Source of the DNA: Candidatus Magnetocorallium paracelense
GTDB taxonomy: Bacteria; Nitrospirota; Thermodesulfovibrionia; Thermodesulfovibrionales; Magnetobacteriaceae
Length of the DNA stretch: 64,000 nucleotides
Direction of reading: 5' to 3'
Assembly (NCBI GenBank): GCA_029001845.1
Contig: JAREWP010000063.1
Location: 1 to 64,000, forward strand
Part shown: piece after piece, positions 7,855 through 16,223 of the stretch
Layout of the letters: every line of letters starts with the position of its first letter
Numbering within the stretch: the first letter of the stretch is position 1
The notes under the pieces: model-generated
What the model was told of the DNA's origin: nothing
What the model saw: the letters and a program-made list of their open reading frames with translations, nothing else
The model's database searches: none
Made by a program: the position numbers and the translations under genes

Positions 7855-8702
7855 TCAATACAAATGTAATGTCCATCAACGCTCAGAGGAACCTGCGTAA
7901 AACACAGGCTCCCCTGGAAACAGCTATGCAGAGGCTCTCTTCAGGTCTGAGAATAAACTCCGCCAAAGACGACGCCGCAGGGCTGGCCATTTCCACAAGA
8001 ATGACATCTCAGATCAGAGGTCTGAATGTGGCGGTTCGAAACGCAAACGACGGTCTCTCTATCGTGCAGACCGCAGAGGGCGCTATGGATGAGGTTATCA
8101 ACAACATCCAGAGAATAAGAGAGCTCGCCGTTCAGGCAAAGAGCGGTCAATACTCCGCCTCGGACATTAGCTTCATGCAGACTGAAGTAAACGCCCTGGT
8201 TACGGAAATCAGCAGAATTTCCAATCAGACAAGATTTAATAACATAGCCATTTTGGACGCAACAGGCGGTTACTCCGAGACAGTCCATATCAGTTATAAG
8301 GCCAGCGACACCGGCATCGCCATCAATATAGCGAATACCGACATCGATCAGCTTGGCAGCGGCACAACCTATCTCAACACTCTTCAGACCGGGCAGACCT
8401 ACGCCCTGTCTACGGTAGCCGCAAATATGCAGGTAACCATGAATGTACTCGACGACTCGCTTAATACGTTGCTCAACGAAAAAGCGAACCTCGGTGCTCT
8501 GGCCAACAGATTTCAGGCTGCCATCAGAAATCTCGACAATATTGTGGAAACAACCGAATCGGCCAGGTCCAGAATCAAAGACGCAGACTTTGCAGTGGAA
8601 ACGGCGAATCTCACGAAACAGTTGATACTGCAGCAGGCAGGTGTGTCAGTACTGGCCCAGGCCAATACGCTGCCTCAGAACGTTTTGGCTTTATTGCAGT
8701 AA
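7842..8702 (+). CDS. fliC: flagellin E
   Basis: Flagellin of 286 residues, same D0/D1 design, ATG after GGAGGTAAGTC. It differs from D mainly in the hinge (NNIAILDATGG against [11 protein letters not shown]), VHISYKAS, and LLNEKANL for LLTEKANL. It has a unique ETTESARSR where the others have ETTEAARSR, and ends LPQNVLALLQ, shared only with F. Its leader hairpin keeps the stem but not the GGA loop, so it may escape the control inferred for B-D. Confidence 0.98.
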   Translation: MGFVINTNVMSINAQRNLRKTQAPLETAMQRLSSGLRINSAKDDAAGLAISTRMTSQIRGLNVAVRNANDGLSIVQTAEGAMDEVINNIQRIRELAVQAKSGQYSASDISFMQTEVNALVTEISRISNQTRFNNIAILDATGGYSETVHISYKASDTGIAINIANTDIDQLGSGTTYLNTLQTGQTYALSTVAANMQVTMNVLDDSLNTLLNEKANLGALANRFQAAIRNLDNIVETTESARSRIKDADFAVETANLTKQLILQQAGVSVLAQANTLPQNVLALLQ

Positions 8703-8716
8703 TAGGAAATTTATAT

Positions 8717-8746
8717 GGAACGGGCAAAGAACGCTTTACCCGTTCC
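8717..8746 (+). terminator. hairpin after flagellin E
   Basis: GGAACGGG/CCCGTTCC with an inner AAAG/CTTT extension, 14 bp after the stop codon. No T-run follows, so it may protect the 3' end or be a factor-dependent terminator. Confidence 0.55.
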
Positions 8747-8926
8747 GCCACTGCACTATGTTTCATTACAACCGTTCGCGATTTATGGTTTGCGGTTGAT
8801 GAATATGGGCAGGAAGGAGGAAGGCTATAAATTACATCAGTCAACCATTAACCGGAGATCGTGCAAGTTTGAAAAGAATTTACAGAGTTTATCTAAAAAA
8901 TATATTAAAGGAGGTCTTTTAAAACT

Positions 8927-8983
8927 ATGAACAGGAGGGATATTTTAATCTACTTAAAAAGAATGGCTAAAAGCTATCTTTAA
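8927..8983 (+). CDS. possible 18-residue leader peptide upstream of flagellin F
   Basis: ATG 11 nt after a perfect AAAGGAGGT (8907-8915). The product starts MNRRDILIYLKRMAK and ends just before the flagellin F ribosome site, overlapping the leader hairpin. Ribosomes translating it would unfold that hairpin, which could give translational control. Speculative. Confidence 0.35.
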   Translation: MNRRDILIYLKRMAKSYL

Positions 8984-9002
8984 AAACCATTACACAAGGA
9001 GG
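8963..9002 (+). promoter_or_regulatory. flagellin F leader: degenerate hairpin and ribosome binding site
   Basis: ATGGC/GCTAT (8963-8977, one G-U pair) with loop TAAAA, then AAGGAGG ending at 9002. Spacing to the start codon is the same as in the other leaders, but the stem is shorter and the GGA is absent. Confidence 0.45.
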
Positions 9003-9008
9003 TAAGTC

Positions 9009-9869
9009 ATGGGATTTGTAATCAATACGAACGTCATGTCTATTAACGCACAGAGGAATCTGCGTAAAACACAGGCGCCTCTTGAGTCGGCAATGCAAAG
9101 ATTGTCCTCCGGTTTGAGAATCAATTCGGCCAAGGACGATGCGGCGGGTCTTGCAATCGCCACAAGGATGACCTCTCAGATCAGAGGTCTGAACGTAGCG
9201 GTTCGAAACGCCAATGACGGTTTGTCCGTTGTACAGACCGCCGAAGGCGCAATGGATGAAATCATAAACAACATCCAGAGAGTCAGAGAACTTGCAGTAC
9301 AGGCCAGAAGCGGTCAGTACTCAGCATCGGACATCAGCTTCATGCAGGCCGAAGTAAACGCTCTTGTAACCGAGATAAGCAGAATATCGACGCAGACGAG
9401 ATTTAACGACATTTCCATTCTCGATGCAACAGGCGGTTATAACCAGACAATACACATCAGTTATAAGGCCAGTGACACGGGAATAAGCGTTAATATCTCC
9501 AATATGGACATCGATCAGTTGGGCAGTGGCAGTAACTATCTCAATACACTTCAGACAGGGCAGACCTATGCATTGTCAACAGTAGCTGCCACAATGCAGA
9601 CGACGATGAACATACTGGACGGAGCGTTGAATACTCTGCTTAACGAAAAGGCCAATCTCGGCGCCCTGGCCAACAGATTTCAGGCTGCTATCAGAAATCT
9701 GGACAACATTGTGGAAACAACCGAAGCCGCAAGATCCAGAATCAGCGATGCCGACTTTGCAGTGGAAACTGCAAATCTCACAAAGCAACTGATACTACAG
9801 CAGGCAGGTGTGTCCGTATTGGCCCAGGCCAATACATTGCCTCAAAACGTTTTAGCACTGTTACAATAA
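9009..9869 (+). CDS. fliC: flagellin F
   Basis: Flagellin of 286 residues and the last of the array. ATG follows AAGGAGGTAAGTC. It is the most diverged of the C-F subgroup: LESAMQRLSS, AIATRM (as in A and B, where C-E have AISTRM), QARSGQYS, and a central GGYNQTIHISYKAS with ISVNISNMD. The end LPQNVLALLQ matches E. Its mixed similarity to both subgroups suggests recombination within the array. A strong stem-loop closes the transcription unit. Confidence 0.98.
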   Translation: MGFVINTNVMSINAQRNLRKTQAPLESAMQRLSSGLRINSAKDDAAGLAIATRMTSQIRGLNVAVRNANDGLSVVQTAEGAMDEIINNIQRVRELAVQARSGQYSASDISFMQAEVNALVTEISRISTQTRFNDISILDATGGYNQTIHISYKASDTGISVNISNMDIDQLGSGSNYLNTLQTGQTYALSTVAATMQTTMNILDGALNTLLNEKANLGALANRFQAAIRNLDNIVETTEAARSRISDADFAVETANLTKQLILQQAGVSVLAQANTLPQNVLALLQ

Positions 9870-9879
9870 TCCCTTGGGA

Positions 9880-9905
9880 GATGGGTAAAGGCAGCTTTAC
9901 CCATC
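9880..9905 (+). terminator. terminator-like hairpin closing the flagellin array
   Basis: Perfect 11-bp stem GATGGGTAAAG/CTTTACCCATC with loop GCAG, 11 bp after the flagellin F stop. The downstream run is A-rich rather than T-rich, so termination is likely but not certain. Confidence 0.6.
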
Positions 9906-9998
9906 CCCACATAAAAAACCTCAAATGGCATATTCATTGGTATTTGTTATCTTATATCAATTTTATTTTTATAAATTACAATCTATCTTTTATCAAAA

Positions 9999-10023
9999 GG
10001 CGGGAGAATCTGCAGCTCCCGCC
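9999..10023 (-). terminator. terminator of pepF
   Basis: GGCGGGAG/CTCCCGCC stem, 25 bp beyond the pepF stop. On the minus strand the stem is followed by TTTTGAT, consistent with intrinsic termination. Confidence 0.6.
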
Positions 10024-10047
10024 TACTTCCTCTCTCCTGAAGTTCAA

Positions 10048-11856
10048 TTACAATCGGGAAAAATCGACGATCAAACGGTCTACAAGGTTTCCGAAATAAG
10101 AGATACAGCTTTCCACCGGTGCAGGAGAGCTCAAATCGATGCCTGCCTCGATCAGCTCATCGAGAGGAAACTTACTTCCGCCAAGCTTCAGGAAATTTAA
10201 ATAGTTGTCCCGAGCCGATGCATCTCCTTCGGCCACTCCGCCGGCAAGGGCTATGGCTGCAGAGATGCCCGTTGCATACTTATACACATAATAGGATGTA
10301 TAAAAGTGAGGTATTCTGAGACACTCCAGGGCAAGCACATTGTCAATCACCATACTTTCGCCAAAGTAAACATCCAGAAGTTCTCTGTATGTCGTCGTTA
10401 ACGTCTCAAGAGTCAGAGGTGTGTTTGACTCGGCTGTTTCGTGAATTACCTTTTCGAATTCAGCGAACATGGTTTGCCTGAAAAGAGTTCCTCTTATATT
10501 ATCTATCTCTCTGTTTACAATATAAGCCTCCATCCTGGGATTGTCTTTGTAAATAGAAAGGAGATACCTGCTTAATAAATTCTCGTTAAAAGTGGACGCC
10601 ACCTCTGCGACAAAAATTGTGTAGCTGTGATCGATATAGGGCTGATGCCCGTTGGAGTAGTAGGAGTGCATCGAATGACCGGCCTCGTGAATCAATGTAA
10701 AGAGGCTGTTGATATTATTCTCCTCGTAATTCATTAAAATATAGGGTTGAGAGTCGTAGGTACCCGAACTGTAAGCGCCGCTTCTTTTGCCTCTGTTTTC
10801 ATAGCGGTCCACCCAGCCTCCTTTAAGTCCTTCTTCCAATATGGAGGTATACTCGCTACCGAGAGGAGACAGTGCCGTCACACATATATCGACTGCCTCA
10901 TCATAGGACATATGAAACTCTATTTCCCCTATTATGGGAACATAGGTATCGTAGAAATGAAGATCGTCAAGCCCCAGAGCCTTTTGCCTGAAATCTAAAT
11001 ATTTAAATAAAGGACCAAGGTTTTGCTTAACCCTTTCAATCAAATTATTATAAACCGATTCCGAAATATTATCGCCAAACAATGCAGCAGACAAAGAGCT
11101 CTCAAACCCCCTTACTCTGGAGTAAAAAATATCCTTTCGCACTGAATGAGACAGAGTCGCGGCAATCGTATGTTTATGATTCTCATATGATTTGTAGTAT
11201 TGAAAAAAAGCCTCCTTTCTGACCTCCCGGTTCGGGTTTATTAAAAAGGTGCTAAAATTACCATGGCTTAATTCGATTTCCTCTCCCCTGTTATCCGATA
11301 TCGTTCCAAATCTCATATCTACGTTGTCCAGTTGAGAAAAAACCTGAGAAGGGGCATCAGCCACCTCTTTGCTCATTGATAAAATTCTCTCAACCTCTTC
11401 GCTGCGCGTATGAGGTTTATATCGCAACACTTTTTCAAGGAAGAAGGCATATTCCCTTAAACTCTCCTCTTCGATAAAGGATTTTATCATATCATCCGGA
11501 ACAGATTGTATTTCAGGGGTAATAAAACTCGACACCTCCGATGCCCGAGTATAGAGATTAAGAGCCCTTTGATACATGCCGGAATACTTCTGATCCGATT
11601 TATCTTCATCGTTTTTTAAATGAGCGAAACCATAGAGCCCTTCTATTTTACGAATAAGCGACAAATGAAATTCCATTGCTTCCTTAAACAGAGCTGCCGA
11701 TTCGCCTAGCCTTCCTTTATATCCTGCATAGGAATCAAGTTTTCTCTCCACTTCGGAAAACACCTCATCCCACAAAGTGTCAGAGGAGAACAAACTGTCG
11801 AGATTCCATTTATGTTCATCAGGTATATCTTTTCTTTCCGGTATCCTTTGAGCCAT
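10048..11856 (-). CDS. pepF: oligoendopeptidase F (M3B zinc metallopeptidase)
   Basis: Cytoplasmic zinc endopeptidase cutting short peptides. The HEAGH motif (in FTLIHEAGHSMHSYYS, around residue 390) supplies the two zinc histidines and catalytic glutamate, and the downstream FVAEVASTFNE region carries the third ligand glutamate, as in the M3 family. I start it at the ATG giving MAQRIPERKDIPDEH (602 residues), because AAGGAG lies at good spacing before it and the length then fits PepF. An in-frame ATG 28 codons upstream lacks a ribosome site and adds a non-family sequence. It stands alone, convergent with the flagellin array and separated from it by two hairpins. No operon partner is visible, so housekeeping peptide turnover is the simplest role. 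Confidence 0.95.
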   Translation of the reverse strand: MAQRIPERKDIPDEHKWNLDSLFSSDTLWDEVFSEVERKLDSYAGYKGRLGESAALFKEAMEFHLSLIRKIEGLYGFAHLKNDEDKSDQKYSGMYQRALNLYTRASEVSSFITPEIQSVPDDMIKSFIEEESLREYAFFLEKVLRYKPHTRSEEVERILSMSKEVADAPSQVFSQLDNVDMRFGTISDNRGEEIELSHGNFSTFLINPNREVRKEAFFQYYKSYENHKHTIAATLSHSVRKDIFYSRVRGFESSLSAALFGDNISESVYNNLIERVKQNLGPLFKYLDFRQKALGLDDLHFYDTYVPIIGEIEFHMSYDEAVDICVTALSPLGSEYTSILEEGLKGGWVDRYENRGKRSGAYSSGTYDSQPYILMNYEENNINSLFTLIHEAGHSMHSYYSNGHQPYIDHSYTIFVAEVASTFNENLLSRYLLSIYKDNPRMEAYIVNREIDNIRGTLFRQTMFAEFEKVIHETAESNTPLTLETLTTTYRELLDVYFGESMVIDNVLALECLRIPHFYTSYYVYKYATGISAAIALAGGVAEGDASARDNYLNFLKLGGSKFPLDELIEAGIDLSSPAPVESCISYFGNLVDRLIVDFSRL

Positions 11857-12001
11857 ATTCAAAAACTCCTTTTTATAAATCCGAGCGTCAAAAACACCAG
11901 GTTTTTTTATCCGCCCCTTATATGCAATCGATAACTGCACATCTCAAAATGATATTTTACCTCATTTCGATAAAAAATTATCCTGTTAAACCGTTGTAAA
12001 A

Positions 12002-12060
12002 TTAGGCGCTCATTAGGTATTAGGCTGAAGACTGAAGGCACGCAACTAAATTTTCTGTTG
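12002..12060. repeat. R2 fragment
   Basis: TTAGGTATTAGGCTGAAGAC and neighbouring bases match the left arm of R2; the right arm is missing. Confidence 0.4.
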
Positions 12061-12108
12061 GTCGCAAAAAAATTAGAAAAAATGACTAATAATCGATAAT
12101 ATCCCCAA

Positions 12109-12681
12109 TTATTTTTCTTGAGATTGGGTGGTACGATATTCCGGCAGTTTCGGGTACATATCTTTTAGTGAAAGATATTGGCTGTCTTTAGGAGAAAGAA
12201 GGGGATTTTCGATTTGCCACCGGATGCCTATATCGGGGTCTGACCAGAGAATTCCGTATTCATCGTCAGGGTTGTAAATATCGGTGCATATATAAATTAC
12301 ATGAGCTTCATTGCTTAAAACGGCAAAGCCGTGGGCAAAGCCTTTCGGTATATAAACCTGTTTTTTATTTCCTGAAGAGAGAATCACGCCTGTCCATCGG
12401 CCAAAGTGAGGAGAACCTCTCATTATATTTACCGCCACATCGAAAATCTTTCCCTTAAGAACATAAACCAGCTTACCCTGGGGGTTTTTAAGTTGATAAT
12501 GAAGGCCACGAAGAACGTTTTTTTTTGAAAAAGAGTGGTTGCACTGCAAAAAGGTCTCATTCAGATTTTTCTCCATATATTTTGATTGATTGTAAGTTTC
12601 CAAAAAGAAACCTCTTCTGTCTCTAAATACAACCGGTTCGATTACTTTCACTCCAGGTAAATCAGTATCGATAAATCTCAA
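12109..12681 (-). CDS. rfbC: dTDP-4-dehydrorhamnose 3,5-epimerase
   Basis: Epimerase of dTDP-L-rhamnose synthesis (the RmlC step), a cupin of 190 residues, the usual length. Visible family motifs are RDRRGFFLETYNQ (residues 22-34), the catalytic-histidine region VLRGLHYQ, GKLVYVLKGKIFDVAVN, and PKGFAHGFAVLS. The start is TTG: AAAGGAGG sits 5 nt upstream, and no ATG gives a family-like N-terminus. The other rhamnose genes (rfbA, rfbB, rfbD) are not in the window, so it is either separate from the pathway or part of a scattered surface-sugar set. R1 copy 2 lies upstream of its start. The product would feed O-antigen, exopolysaccharide or flagellin glycans. Confidence 0.95.
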   Translation of the reverse strand: MRFIDTDLPGVKVIEPVVFRDRRGFFLETYNQSKYMEKNLNETFLQCNHSFSKKNVLRGLHYQLKNPQGKLVYVLKGKIFDVAVNIMRGSPHFGRWTGVILSSGNKKQVYIPKGFAHGFAVLSNEAHVIYICTDIYNPDDEYGILWSDPDIGIRWQIENPLLSPKDSQYLSLKDMYPKLPEYRTTQSQEK

Positions 12682-12784
12682 GGGCTCCTCCTTTCTATGA
12701 GCGAGTATTCAGCAAAGGACGTCTTGTCATCAAAATCGTAATCAATATACTTTATGAGCAGGGTATTGGAAGAAGTAATTAATC

Positions 12785-12932
12785 TAAAAAAAGCAGTCAA
12801 CTGTCAGCCTTCAGCTAAAGAAAGAATTGATGTTATGCCAATAATAAGCTTCACCCTTTAAGTTAATGACATTGAAATGTTGCTATGTAAGAAGCTGATA
12901 GCTGAAGGCTGACAGTTGACTGCTTTTTTTAG
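12785..12932. repeat. R1 palindromic repeat, copy 2
   Basis: AAAAAAGCAGTCAACTGTCAGC to GCTGACAGTTGACTGCTTTT with long pairing arms. It ends 18 bp before the gspM stop codon, on its downstream side, so it probably serves as the terminator of the gsp operon. Confidence 0.85.
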
Positions 12933-12950
12933 TTTTACCGATCCCCACAC

Positions 12951-13442
12951 TCATTCGGTGCGCTTTATAAAAGAGATATCCATTGACAGGTCAAAACTGT
13001 TCTGAGCTTCAAAGTCTTTCTTCAACTTAAAAGTTTTTATTAACAGACATGCAGGCAAAGTATCGATTTTGTAGAGTAAACCGACAATACTGTTTAAATC
13101 GAGGTTATCTATCCTTAAAAATGCAGTTTCCTCTATATAATCACCCACTCTCTTCTGATCGCCGGGCTTTAAAGACGATACTTTCTCCTTTATCGCGAGA
13201 GATTTTGTTATTTCCTCTATCACATGGAGTGCTCCCTTATAATTACTTATATCTATCTTGCTTTTATACTCTTCCGATGCTTCCTTTGTTATTACATACT
13301 CTCCTATCAGATCCGAGAACTTGTTGTAACCTGATTCCGCTTTATACAAGGCATCTCTCTTTTTGGAAAGCTCATTCAGCAAAACAAGAGGAAGGGCCAG
13401 AGAGAGGACCAATGTAATTACGATGATAACTCTTTTATTCAT
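12951..13442 (-). CDS. gspM: type II secretion system protein M-like
   Basis: 163 residues: a short cytoplasmic start (MNKRV), one transmembrane helix (VIIVITLVLSLALPLVLL, residues 4-23), a coiled-coil stretch, then a periplasmic ferredoxin-like part containing SLKPGDQKR. GspM proteins have little sequence conservation. I assign it from size, topology and its place as the last gene of the gspI-J-K-L run. In the T2SS it would partner GspL at the inner-membrane platform. It lies 67 bp after gspL on the same strand, probably in one operon, with R1 copy 2 as the likely terminator. Confidence 0.75.
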   Translation of the reverse strand: MNKRVIIVITLVLSLALPLVLLNELSKKRDALYKAESGYNKFSDLIGEYVITKEASEEYKSKIDISNYKGALHVIEEITKSLAIKEKVSSLKPGDQKRVGDYIEETAFLRIDNLDLNSIVGLLYKIDTLPACLLIKTFKLKKDFEAQNSFDLSMDISFIKRTE

Positions 13443-13509
13443 TATGTTATATTTATACTGAATTATTGTTTATCGTCCAATCCTGTCCGAATAGTTTCTA
13501 TATTTATTA

Positions 13510-14583
13510 TTACCCTTCAGGCAGGGACATCGATATGGCGAAAACGATCCCCCCGGCGGCGGAACTTCCTGTTTCGAGAACTCGTATGTTTTTGGAAATT
13601 TTCCTTAACCCGCTGCTTATATGCTCGACATCGCTCATACTGTCGGCTTCGCCCCTGATAACTACCAGGTCGTTTTTTATCTCGATTTCAAAAACAACAG
13701 CTCCAAAATCATTAATAAAAGAGAGAGCCTTAAAAAAATCCAGAGGTTTTATGCCTGTAAAAAGAACCTCCTCCTCTCTTGCCGTTTTTAGAGCCGACTT
13801 AAGGAGATAGAGTGTTTTACCTTTTACATTGCTGCTGTGAAATATTTCTTTATACGAGTCAGCCATTGAGCTTTTTATGGAGTCCCTCATTTTTTCTGCA
13901 GATAAAATATTATACCCTGCATAAAGAGAAATTGTAATAATTGTCATATAAAATAAGAGGGTCGCCGAAATGAACCACTTTCTCCCCTTTGCTGCATCTC
14001 CCCCGTAAGCAAGATCGCCTGACCTGAGATTTGCAACAGGCGATGTCATCTCATCGATAATATATGGGATCGATTCCTTTTCGGAAAGCTCGATCTCGCC
14101 ATTGACTATATTGTCGATACCGAGCCTCTCTAAACCGGCTCTCACATCGAGAGATGTTACGGCAACAGGATCGATCGAAAGGCGCTGACAACCATTCAAA
14201 AAATCCTTTAATACCTTCCTGTCCATAAAAAAGACAAAAACCTGGTATTTACCTGAAGAAGACATCTCATTTGTAACGGCGCAGTCATATACAACAGAAT
14301 CTACAGGTCTGGATATGATCCCGCCAAGTTCATAAGGAATGGTTGCTTTTAACTTCTCTCTGTCACAAAAAGGCATCTCCAATATTCTAAAATTCAGTAG
14401 GCTCACCGGTATGCCGAGATAATATTTGTCAGCAACAGGGAGAGAAACCGTGTCAGGCAGCCTGTAATCGCCTTCCGTCTCGATTCGGGCCGACTCAGTG
14501 AGATCGAATCGAGATGCTTTTTTATTAAAAAAATGAAAAAGAACGTAATTTTTTCTTACATCGATAAAACAAACCTTCATCAC
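13510..14583 (-). CDS. gspL: type II secretion system protein L-like
   Basis: 357 residues with GspL architecture: a cytoplasmic actin-like domain (about 1-200; for example MPFCDREKLKATIPYELGG resembles the GspL/PilM segment), one transmembrane helix (about 205-228, WFISATLLFYMTIITISL) and a periplasmic ferredoxin-like domain with VVIRGEADSMSDV. It links the GspE ATPase to the membrane platform. The first codon is GTG overlapping the gspK stop (GTGATG); the next codon is an ATG that could be used instead. Either way the overlap indicates translational coupling to gspK. GspE and GspF are not in the window. Confidence 0.85.
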   Translation of the reverse strand: MMKVCFIDVRKNYVLFHFFNKKASRFDLTESARIETEGDYRLPDTVSLPVADKYYLGIPVSLLNFRILEMPFCDREKLKATIPYELGGIISRPVDSVVYDCAVTNEMSSSGKYQVFVFFMDRKVLKDFLNGCQRLSIDPVAVTSLDVRAGLERLGIDNIVNGEIELSEKESIPYIIDEMTSPVANLRSGDLAYGGDAAKGRKWFISATLLFYMTIITISLYAGYNILSAEKMRDSIKSSMADSYKEIFHSSNVKGKTLYLLKSALKTAREEEVLFTGIKPLDFFKALSFINDFGAVVFEIEIKNDLVVIRGEADSMSDVEHISSGLRKISKNIRVLETGSSAAGGIVFAISMSLPEG

Positions 14584-15557
14584 AGCTCTTTCCAGTAAAG
14601 TATTCTCGATTCTCCTGACTCAAGGAGTACTGTAGAGGAAATGACCCTCTTCAGCTCTCTGAAAGAAGTAGTGGATACAATATTGAAACAGGAGCTTTTC
14701 ACTGTTATATTACCAATGAGCTTTGCCCCTACACCCTCCATGTCTGCGACCTTAATAATATCATATGACGCATTAAAAGGAGTATACTCCCTGTATGCAA
14801 GAATTTTTTCGCTCCTCTCGGAACCAAGTGTTGTCATCTCCTTACTATCGTTTTCATAAGAGATGCTTGCAAGCACGGGCATTGGAGCTGTATTGATATT
14901 TATCATGCCATCTCCGTAAACAGTAACATAGGAAGAGAGGCTTTTAAATATTTCGGAGTCGATCCCTTTGATATACATGAGCTCGTCCAATGTATAGAGA
15001 TAGTCATTTTTTACATACCCTTCGGAATCTCTGAAACGGGATATGTCGTCAGGGTCTATCCAGTCTGCAATATAATAGGCAATTTCCTCATTTAATGTCA
15101 GTTCTTTAAGAAGTGCTTGTAACGAAAAAATGGCGCTGCGATTGGGAAGACCATTTTCATAAACGATGGTATTAATATTGAATTTCGCCTGCTCATCGGA
15201 AATCGTTATTGTCATGATGTCTTCGGAATTCGCACTGTCGTCAGTAATGCCTGTATATCCTCGGGAATCTAACAGATATTTATCGAGATCCGTATATTTG
15301 ACGCCGGACAGATAATCTCCGATAAAATCAACAGCCAGAAATACGCCCGACTCGGCCTCGACAGACAATCTCATACCGTCTCTGTAATTATAGAGAGCAT
15401 TTGTTCCTACAAAAACGTCATACATAAAGACAACGGTCATCGCTGTGAGCAATCCCACGATCATAAGAGTCAGAATAAGAATATAACCGCTGTCGTGCTT
15501 AATTAACGGGCGATTGTTTAACCTTTTGGAATTTACATGAAGATATTGACAATACAT
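14580..15557 (-). CDS. gspK: type II secretion minor pseudopilin K
   Basis: 325 residues. After a positively charged leader comes the pseudopilin hydrophobic helix (GYILILTLMIVGLLTAMTVV, residues 25-44), then the large GspK globular domain with DEQAKFNINTIVYENG, ADWIDPDD and MININTAPMPVLASI, all typical of the family. GspK caps the pseudopilus tip with GspI and GspJ. The residue before the helix is the atypical HDSGYI rather than G-F-T-L-L-E, which is normal for GspK as it lacks the Glu at position 5. It overlaps gspL by 4 bp. Confidence 0.92.
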   Translation of the reverse strand: MYCQYLHVNSKRLNNRPLIKHDSGYILILTLMIVGLLTAMTVVFMYDVFVGTNALYNYRDGMRLSVEAESGVFLAVDFIGDYLSGVKYTDLDKYLLDSRGYTGITDDSANSEDIMTITISDEQAKFNINTIVYENGLPNRSAIFSLQALLKELTLNEEIAYYIADWIDPDDISRFRDSEGYVKNDYLYTLDELMYIKGIDSEIFKSLSSYVTVYGDGMININTAPMPVLASISYENDSKEMTTLGSERSEKILAYREYTPFNASYDIIKVADMEGVGAKLIGNITVKSSCFNIVSTTSFRELKRVISSTVLLESGESRILYWKEL

Positions 15558-15596
15558 TTAAACGATTAACAAAAACCTCCTCATTGACACAAGCAG

Positions 15597-16223
15597 CTAC
15601 CTGTCGTCTATCTTTGGAAATACACTCTCATATAAAGTAAGACTTTTTCCTTTAAGCAAAAACGTTAAAGTGATTTTAAGAGAATCGGGAATTTCATTGG
15701 TTAGCTTAGTATCCCAGGTCTTTACACTTCCGGCCTTCTTTAACATATCAATTGAAAATTCCTCTACCTCTTCCAACACGTCGACTTCCACAGGCTCGGA
15801 ATCTAAAAATACCCGGCTGATTTTTTTTTTCAGCACTGCCTTGCCTGAATCGTTTTCAATGAAATATGAAACATCCCTCAGACCGGCGCCGGGGCCTCCT
15901 ATCGTCGTGAAATGAAGGGACGATCTTTGCAATCCGTATTCGTCTCTGTCAATGACCTTAAAACGAGTAATATTACCGGCAGGTTTATAAAAGGTCGATT
16001 CAATTTCCATTCTCATGGTATTAAGCACCTCTCTGGCTGCCTGAAGCCTGAGCATGTAGTCGTCATTTCCGCTTATTGCTTTGTCAGACATGGACAATAC
16101 GCTGTACAAGGCCGTTAATATAAATGAGAACAGAGAGATGGAAATCAGTATTTCAAGAAGAGTAAAACCTTGACAATCTCTCTTTTTCATATAAGCAACG
16201 TTTCGATTACTCTTCATCGCCAT
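15597..16223 (-). CDS. gspJ: type II secretion minor pseudopilin J
   Basis: 208 residues with prepilin signal: a short basic leader ending CQG and then FTLLEILISISLFSFILTALYSV, so the prepilin peptidase would cut after the glycine and leave Phe at position 1 and Glu at +5. The C-terminal domain fits GspJ in size and in the pattern DYMLRLQAAREVLNTM. Two in-frame ATGs (MAM) are possible starts; both overlap the end of gspI, so coupling is expected. It forms the pseudopilus tip complex with GspI and GspK. Confidence 0.9.
   Translation of the reverse strand: MAMKSNRNVAYMKKRDCQGFTLLEILISISLFSFILTALYSVLSMSDKAISGNDDYMLRLQAAREVLNTMRMEIESTFYKPAGNITRFKVIDRDEYGLQRSSLHFTTIGGPGAGLRDVSYFIENDSGKAVLKKKISRVFLDSEPVEVDVLEEVEEFSIDMLKKAGSVKTWDTKLTNEIPDSLKITLTFLLKGKSLTLYESVFPKIDDR

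Noticed and set aside
8715-8930. 71-residue frame starting 12 bp after flagellin E
   Set aside because: Its first codons are the hairpin at 8717-8746 and there is no ribosome binding site.
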